NCBI GenBank assembly: GCA_037318855.1
Contig: CP134874.1
Location: 1,798,598 to 1,862,597 of the forward strand
DNA: 64,000 bases
Reading direction: 5' to 3'
DNA from: Candidatus Sedimenticola sp. (ex Thyasira tokunagai)
GTDB lineage: Bacteria > Pseudomonadota > Gammaproteobacteria > Chromatiales > Chromatiaceae
The notes below the pieces were generated by a model. That model had not been told where the DNA came from. It worked only from the letters and a program-made list of their open reading frames with translations, and ran no database searches. Of the stretch, positions 59,631 through 64,000 are shown piece by piece. The translations under genes were made by a program, and so were the position numbers. Each line of letters begins with the position of its first letter. The first letter of the stretch is position 1.

Positions 59631-61115
59631 ATGACATCATTACCCACACTGCTGGTTGTTGACGATGAGGTGCGTAGTCTGGAGACCTTGGAGCGCATCC
59701 TTGAGGATGACTTCGATGTGAAGACAGCACTCAATGTTCAGGAGGCGGAGGAGATACTCAACAAGGAGTGGGTACAAATTATTCTTTGCGATCAACGTAT
59801 GCCGGAGATGACCGGTGTCGAATTTCTCAAGCAAGTACGAGAGCAGTGGCCGGATGTGATTCGCATGATTATCTCCGGCTATACCGACTCGGAAGATATT
59901 ATAAGTGCAGTAAATGAAGCTGGTATCTACCAATACATCACTAAACCCTGGCACCCCGATAACCTGATACTCACGCTCAAAAATGCTACCCGTCTGTTAG
60001 AACTGCAGCGGCAGAATGAGATTTTGTCTGTTGAACTGAAACAGACACCCGGTCGCCTGGAAGCGGCGATGACTGTCAAAAGAGAGACGCTGCGTGATCG
60101 TTACCAGTGTGAGGATGGCATTGTACGCACCGCCGAAAGTTGTATGAACGGAGTCTGCGACAAGCTGCGCCGGATCTCACCCTACGATGTTTCGGTGCTG
60201 TTGACCGGTGAGTCAGGCACCGGCAAGGAGCTGGCGGCGCGTGCACTCCACTACAACAGCCTGCGCTGGGAACAGCCGTTTGTGGTAGAGAACTGTGGTG
60301 CGCTTCCTGATGAGTTGCTGGAGAGTGAACTGTTTGGCTACAAGCGGGGCGCATTCACCGGCGCGGTGGAGGATCGTGTCGGGCTGTTCGAACGTGCCGA
60401 TGGCGGCACCGTCTTTCTCGATGAGATCGGCGAGGTCTCTGCATCCTTTCAGGTGAAGCTTTTGCGGGTGTTGCAGGAGGGCGAGATTCGCCCTCTGGGC
60501 AGTGGCCGCACGCGGCAGATTAATGTGCGGGTGGTGGCTGCCACCAATAAGGATCTGGAAGAGGAGGTGCGGGCCGGACGTTTCCGCGAGGATCTCTACT
60601 ATCGCCTTGCGACGGTCACCGTGCAGCTGCCACCCCTAAGAGTGCGTGCCGTAGATATTCCAATACTGGCCAACAGCTTGTTGGAGTCTGCAATGCAGAG
60701 CCTCGGAAAACGTGTGAATGGCCTCACGGATGAAGCTCTGGCCTGTATGCAGGCCTACCATTGGCCGGGTAACGTGCGTGAACTGCAAAACGAACTGCAG
60801 CACATGCTGGTAATGGGGGATGGTGAATGGCTGGGGGCTGAGCTGCTCTCGCCAAGAGTGCTGTGGGCGGCTCCGCTGGATGATGAACCGGTACTTGAGT
60901 TGCCGGCGGGTGTTGCCGGTACGCTCAAGGAGCGGGTGGAATCCCTTGAAGCACGAATTTTGAAAGAGAGCCTGATTCGTCATCGCTGGAACAAGAGCCG
61001 CGCCGCCAAAGAGTTGGGGCTGTCACGCGTAGGTCTGCGCAGCAAACTGGAGCGTTACGGCCTGGAGAAAGTGGAGCAGATACACGAGGTGGGGGATGAG
61101 AAGGCACTGAATTAG
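59631..61115 (+). CDS. hoxA: H2-responsive NtrC-type activator HoxA (HupR)
   Basis: A 494-residue sigma-54 activator. The start ATG 59631 ([17 protein letters not shown]) lies directly after R1. The receiver (about 5-125) has the phospho-Asp in [11 protein letters not shown] and KPW. The AAA+ domain (about 175-410) has Walker [14 protein letters not shown], the GAFTGA sigma-54 contact loop and Walker [13 protein letters not shown] Fis-type HTH (about 450-485) reads [25 protein letters not shown]. In Ralstonia and Rhodobacter the unphosphorylated form activates hydrogenase genes. Targets here are probably the sigma-54 promoters at 44933 and 52693. Confidence 0.94.
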   Translation: MTSLPTLLVVDDEVRSLETLERILEDDFDVKTALNVQEAEEILNKEWVQIILCDQRMPEMTGVEFLKQVREQWPDVIRMIISGYTDSEDIISAVNEAGIYQYITKPWHPDNLILTLKNATRLLELQRQNEILSVELKQTPGRLEAAMTVKRETLRDRYQCEDGIVRTAESCMNGVCDKLRRISPYDVSVLLTGESGTGKELAARALHYNSLRWEQPFVVENCGALPDELLESELFGYKRGAFTGAVEDRVGLFERADGGTVFLDEIGEVSASFQVKLLRVLQEGEIRPLGSGRTRQINVRVVAATNKDLEEEVRAGRFREDLYYRLATVTVQLPPLRVRAVDIPILANSLLESAMQSLGKRVNGLTDEALACMQAYHWPGNVRELQNELQHMLVMGDGEWLGAELLSPRVLWAAPLDDEPVLELPAGVAGTLKERVESLEARILKESLIRHRWNKSRAAKELGLSRVGLRSKLERYGLEKVEQIHEVGDEKALN

Positions 61116-61128
61116 CTGGTTCCCCATG

Positions 61129-61196
61129 TGTAGGAGCGAACTTGTTCGCGACCGGCTCCGGTGCGTGTTCATCGCGAACAGGTTCGCTCCTACCCG
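61129..61196. repeat. R6-type hairpin between hoxA and hoxJ
   Basis: GTAGGAGCGAACTTGTTCGCGA pairs with TCGCGAACAGGTTCGCTCCTAC with nearly perfect complementarity around a ~22-bp centre. The 134-bp gap also contains the hoxJ ribosome region. Confidence 0.85.
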
Positions 61197-61249
61197 TGTT
61201 GGTGCTATGAAAAGAAGGAAAAGATGTTGATAAAGCAGCAAGGACAACC

Positions 61250-62611
61250 ATGGCTAAACCCAAACAGAGTCTGATCAACCAGGCCGGTGTCACCGAGTCG
61301 TTGGACCTCAATCCAACCACCGAGCACGCCTGGATCGAGGTGATCCAGAAGATGGATGCGGTCTATGCCGATCTGGTTCACTACCAGGTGGAGCTGGAGC
61401 AGAAAAACTCCGCTCTGGAGGAGGCCCAGCAGTTTATTCGCAGTGTACTGGCTGCGATCACCGATGTGCTTATCGTCTGCGATCTGCAGGGACGGATTCA
61501 ACAGGTCAACCGGGCATTGGAGATAATGACCGGGAAGGATGAGGAGTCGCTACTTGGAAAGCAGGTCACACAATTATTTGGTGAGGAGTCTCTTGCCCTG
61601 GTGGATCGCTTTCCTGAAAAGCTGGGATCGGAGTCGATAGTCGATTGCGAGGTGAGCCTGATCGGTGCCGATGGCCGTGCAGCACCTCTGGCGATGAATT
61701 GCTCCTCCCGCTACGATCATGAAGGGCGTTTGCTGGGCATGGTACTGATCGGCCGTCCCATTGGTGAGTTGCGCCGTGCCTACGGTGATCTCAATGAGGC
61801 CCATGAAGCACTAAAGCAGACTCAGCAGCAGCTGGTTCATTCTGAGAAGATGGCCTCTTTGGGCCGCTTGGTGGCCGGTGTCGCGCACGAACTGAACAAC
61901 CCCATTAGCTTTGTCTTTGGCAATATGCACGCCCTCAAACGTTATGGTGGACGTATAACGCAATACCTCACCGCTGTTGATCAGGCCGTGAAAACAGATC
62001 ACTTGTTGAAGCTGCGTAAAGAGTTGAAGGTGGATCGTATTCTCAATGACATGGAGTCACTGATCGAAGGCACTCTGGAGGGGGCGGAGCGGGTCAGTGA
62101 TATCGTTCAGGATCTGCGCCGATACTCCGGTGGTCAGCCCGAGGCCACCAGCCGCTTTAACTTATCACAGGTGGTGGAGACTGCCGCCCGGTGGGTGGTC
62201 AAGGCGTGTCGGGTGAAACCGAAGATCGACTACACAATACCGGAGGGCGTGGAACTGACCGGTAGCAAGGGAAAGATTCATCAGATTATTGTCAATCTGG
62301 TACAAAATGCTGCAGATGTAATGGAGGATCAGGCTGTACCGAAACTCTGGATCAGCTGTGGTTTTGATGAGGATAACAGGGTCTGGATCAAGGTGAGAGA
62401 TAACGGTCCTGGGATACCTGAAGCCCGTCTAAGTGAGGTGTTCGATCCCTTCTTTACCACCAAGCCGGTGGGCAAGGGAACCGGCCTCGGGCTCTATATC
62501 AGCTATGGTCTGGCCAAGGAGATGGGTGGAGACCTGCGGGTTAGCAATCATCCTCAAGGGGGGGCTGAATTCATCCTCGAACTGCCGGGAGAGGAGATGG
62601 CTGATGGCTGA
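61250..62611 (+). CDS. hoxJ: Hydrogen-sensing histidine kinase HoxJ (HupT)
   Basis: A 453-residue soluble kinase without transmembrane helices. A PAS domain (about 62-170, [30 protein letters not shown]) is followed by a coiled coil, the H-box [25 protein letters not shown] (phospho-His about 216), and the ATPase domain ([52 protein letters not shown]). HupT/HoxJ phosphorylates HupR/HoxA when H2 is absent. It overlaps hupU by 8 bp, fitting direct interaction with the sensor hydrogenase. Confidence 0.93.
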   Translation: MAKPKQSLINQAGVTESLDLNPTTEHAWIEVIQKMDAVYADLVHYQVELEQKNSALEEAQQFIRSVLAAITDVLIVCDLQGRIQQVNRALEIMTGKDEESLLGKQVTQLFGEESLALVDRFPEKLGSESIVDCEVSLIGADGRAAPLAMNCSSRYDHEGRLLGMVLIGRPIGELRRAYGDLNEAHEALKQTQQQLVHSEKMASLGRLVAGVAHELNNPISFVFGNMHALKRYGGRITQYLTAVDQAVKTDHLLKLRKELKVDRILNDMESLIEGTLEGAERVSDIVQDLRRYSGGQPEATSRFNLSQVVETAARWVVKACRVKPKIDYTIPEGVELTGSKGKIHQIIVNLVQNAADVMEDQAVPKLWISCGFDEDNRVWIKVRDNGPGIPEARLSEVFDPFFTTKPVGKGTGLGLYISYGLAKEMGGDLRVSNHPQGGAEFILELPGEEMADG

Positions 62612-63611
62612 CAGAAAAAATCTGCTATGGCTGCAATCGGGCGGTTGCGGCGGCTGTACCCTCTCCCTATTGGGGGCGGAGTCGCCTGACTTGCTGACAA
62701 CGCTGGCGAGTGTGGGTATAGATCTGCTCTGGCACCCGGCATTGAGTGCAGCCTCCTGTAGTGAAGTGCCCAGGCTGTTGGAACAGATTGTTAACGATGA
62801 GATCCCCCTGGATATTCTCTGTCTTGAGGGTTCGGTAATACGCGGCCCTGACGGTAGTGGTGCATTTCATCGTCTGGCGGGTAGCGACAAGACAATGATG
62901 GTCTGGATAGAGCAGCTTGCCGCCAGAGTGGGTCAGGTGCTGGCGGTGGGTAGTTGTGCGGCGTATGGCGGCGTCACTGCCGGTGGTTGTAATCCCGGTG
63001 AAGCCTGTGGTCTGCAGTATGAGGGGAGCAGAACCGGTGGCTTGTTAGGCGCTGAGTTTGTGGGGAGCGAGGGATTGCCGGTGATTAATATTGCCGGTTG
63101 CCCAATTCACCCCAATTGGCTGACTGAAACCCTGGTGGAGATGGCCTGGGGGGAGATGAGTGCAGCGTCACTCGACGAACTGGGTAGGCCGAGAAGCTAT
63201 GCTGACCATCTGGTACACCACGGCTGTCCACGTAACGAATATTACGAGTTCAAGGCCAGCGCCGGGCTGCCATCACAGCTGGGTTGTCTGATGGAGCACC
63301 AGGGGTGTCTCGGCACCCAGGCCCATGGTGACTGTAATACCCGCTTATGGAACGGTGAGGGTTCTTGCCTGCGCGGCGGCTACGCCTGTATCAACTGTAC
63401 AGCACCGGGCTTCGAAGAGCCGGGCCACGGCTTTACCGAGACACCCAAGATTGCCGGTATCCCCATCGGCCTGCCGACGGATATGCCGAAGGCGTGGTTT
63501 GTCGCCCTGGCATCACTCTCCAAAGCCGCGACGCCGACCCGCCTGAAAGAGAATGCGGTGGCCGATCATATTGTTGTTCCTCCCACTAACCGGACTAAGG
63601 ATAAACCATGA
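62604..63611 (+). CDS. hupU: Regulatory (H2-sensing) hydrogenase small subunit HupU/HoxB
   Basis: A 335-residue iron-sulfur subunit. Unlike hybO it has no Tat signal, starting [26 protein letters not shown], so it is cytosolic as expected for a sensor. Cluster ligands: CGGC (about 15-18), GSCAAYGGV, AGCPIHPNW, then HHGCPRNEYYEF, LGCLMEHQGCLGTQAHGDCN and YACINCTAPGFEEPGH. The start ATG 62604 is inside the end of hoxJ; the earlier frame from 62433 is discounted. Overlaps hupV by 4 bp. Confidence 0.94.
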   Translation: MADRKNLLWLQSGGCGGCTLSLLGAESPDLLTTLASVGIDLLWHPALSAASCSEVPRLLEQIVNDEIPLDILCLEGSVIRGPDGSGAFHRLAGSDKTMMVWIEQLAARVGQVLAVGSCAAYGGVTAGGCNPGEACGLQYEGSRTGGLLGAEFVGSEGLPVINIAGCPIHPNWLTETLVEMAWGEMSAASLDELGRPRSYADHLVHHGCPRNEYYEFKASAGLPSQLGCLMEHQGCLGTQAHGDCNTRLWNGEGSCLRGGYACINCTAPGFEEPGHGFTETPKIAGIPIGLPTDMPKAWFVALASLSKAATPTRLKENAVADHIVVPPTNRTKDKP

Positions 63612-64000
63612 GTCGTCGTATTGTCGGGCCTTTCAATCGGGTGGAGGGGGATCTGGAAGTGCAACTGGAGATCAGTGACGGCGAGGTGAAAAATGCCTGG
63701 GTGGTGTCGCCGATGTATCGCGGTTTTGAGCAGATTCTTCAGGGTAAAGAACCAAGGGATGCCTTGGTCTACACCCCCCGTATCTGCGGTATCTGCTCGG
63801 TATCCCAGTCGGTGGCATCGGCGCGTGCGATTGCCGATGCCCAGAAGTTGCCTATGCCGGCCAACGGTACACTCTCCCACAACCTGCTGCTGGCCAATGA
63901 GAACGCGGCGGATCACCTCACCCACTTCTACCTCTTCTTTATGCCCGACTTTGTTAATGACGTATATGCCAAAGAGCCATGGTGCGGTGCGGCCGCACAA
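63608..64000 (+). CDS. hupV: Regulatory hydrogenase large subunit HupV/HoxC (3' truncated by window)
   Basis: The first 131 codons of the sensor hydrogenase large subunit start at ATG 63608 (MSRRIVGPFNRVEGDLEVQLEIS), overlapping hupU by 4 bp. The first active-site motif RICGICSVSQSVASARA is present, with Gln where catalytic enzymes have His, typical of regulatory hydrogenases. It continues LLLANENAADHLTHFYLFFMPDF and is cut by the right edge. The C-terminal motif cannot be checked. Sensor large subunits normally lack the cleavable tail. Confidence 0.93.
   Translation, partial: MSRRIVGPFNRVEGDLEVQLEISDGEVKNAWVVSPMYRGFEQILQGKEPRDALVYTPRICGICSVSQSVASARAIADAQKLPMPANGTLSHNLLLANENAADHLTHFYLFFMPDFVNDVYAKEPWCGAAAQ

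Noticed and set aside
59380..59634. Open frame of 84 codons within R1 copy 3 as a protein-coding gene
   Set aside because: It runs through the element into the start of hoxA and its second half is not shared with the other copies. The conserved part is reported as a finding only.

Overview
The window looks like a chromosome segment from a motile, H2-oxidising gammaproteobacterium. The gene order of the flagellar/chemotaxis block is the Pseudomonas/Chromatiales order. The hydrogenase block combines a HybOABC-type uptake enzyme with the aerobic maturation factor HypX and an H2-sensing HoxA/HoxJ/HupUV system. A sulfur-oxidising lineage is plausible but is an inference from the gene mix; nothing here names the species. 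There is no rRNA, prophage or transposase gene. Small non-coding repeats are abundant.

Layout. 1-3089: the end of a hybrid histidine kinase, two tandem ~165-bp foldback repeats, and a UMF1-type transporter. 3213-21160: one long + strand block from a sigma-54 promoter: fliLMNOPQR-flhB-flhA-flhF-flhG-fliA-cheYZAB-motCD-cheW plus two small genes. 21340-26321: DUF4197, mobB, a Cache-GGDEF-EAL protein, a small membrane protein and a heme-domain remnant. 26478-31429: tRNA-Asn, a FimT-type pseudopilin, an aspartate aminotransferase and uvrB. 31704-36307: a MacAB-like efflux operon interrupted by a 40-bp tandem array. 36622-44571: tRNA-Val, a metallo-hydrolase, a cation efflux gene split by an amber codon, a LysR regulator, small genes and a DUF2868/GTPase pair. 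44829-64000: hydrogenase island: hybO-hybA-hybB-hybC-small membrane protein-hybD-hupF-hybE, then hypA-hypB-hypC-hypD-hypE-(DUF559)-hypX-hoxA-hoxJ-hupU-hupV (cut by the right edge). hypF is not in the window.

How the parts fit. The uptake hydrogenase is exported by Tat and passes electrons through HybA to the quinone-reducing HybB. HypA-E and HypX build its NiFe(CN)2CO centre, and HybD/HupF/HybE mature the subunits. HupUV should sense H2 and signal through the kinase HoxJ to the NtrC-type activator HoxA. Close matches to the -24/-12 sigma-54 consensus lie before hybO (44933) and hypA (52693), as expected if HoxA drives both operons.

Repeats (names used below). R1: elements of 138-286 bp with CCTAGATTCCGCAGTTG-type inverted ends, at three gene ends (8601, 22622, 59342). 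R2: tandem ~165-bp foldbacks (1463-1790). R3: CTCAAG...CTTGAG-ended elements (27514, 38940), one with an 8-bp target duplication. R4: GGGAGAAGG/GGGGAGAGGG paired hairpins (many). R5: CGCAGAG-rich arms next to R4. R6: GTAGGAGC REP-like hairpins, including a seven-unit tandem array (34158-34437). Several repeats supply stop codons or C-terminal residues to neighbouring genes; this and the R1 pattern are the most unusual things seen.
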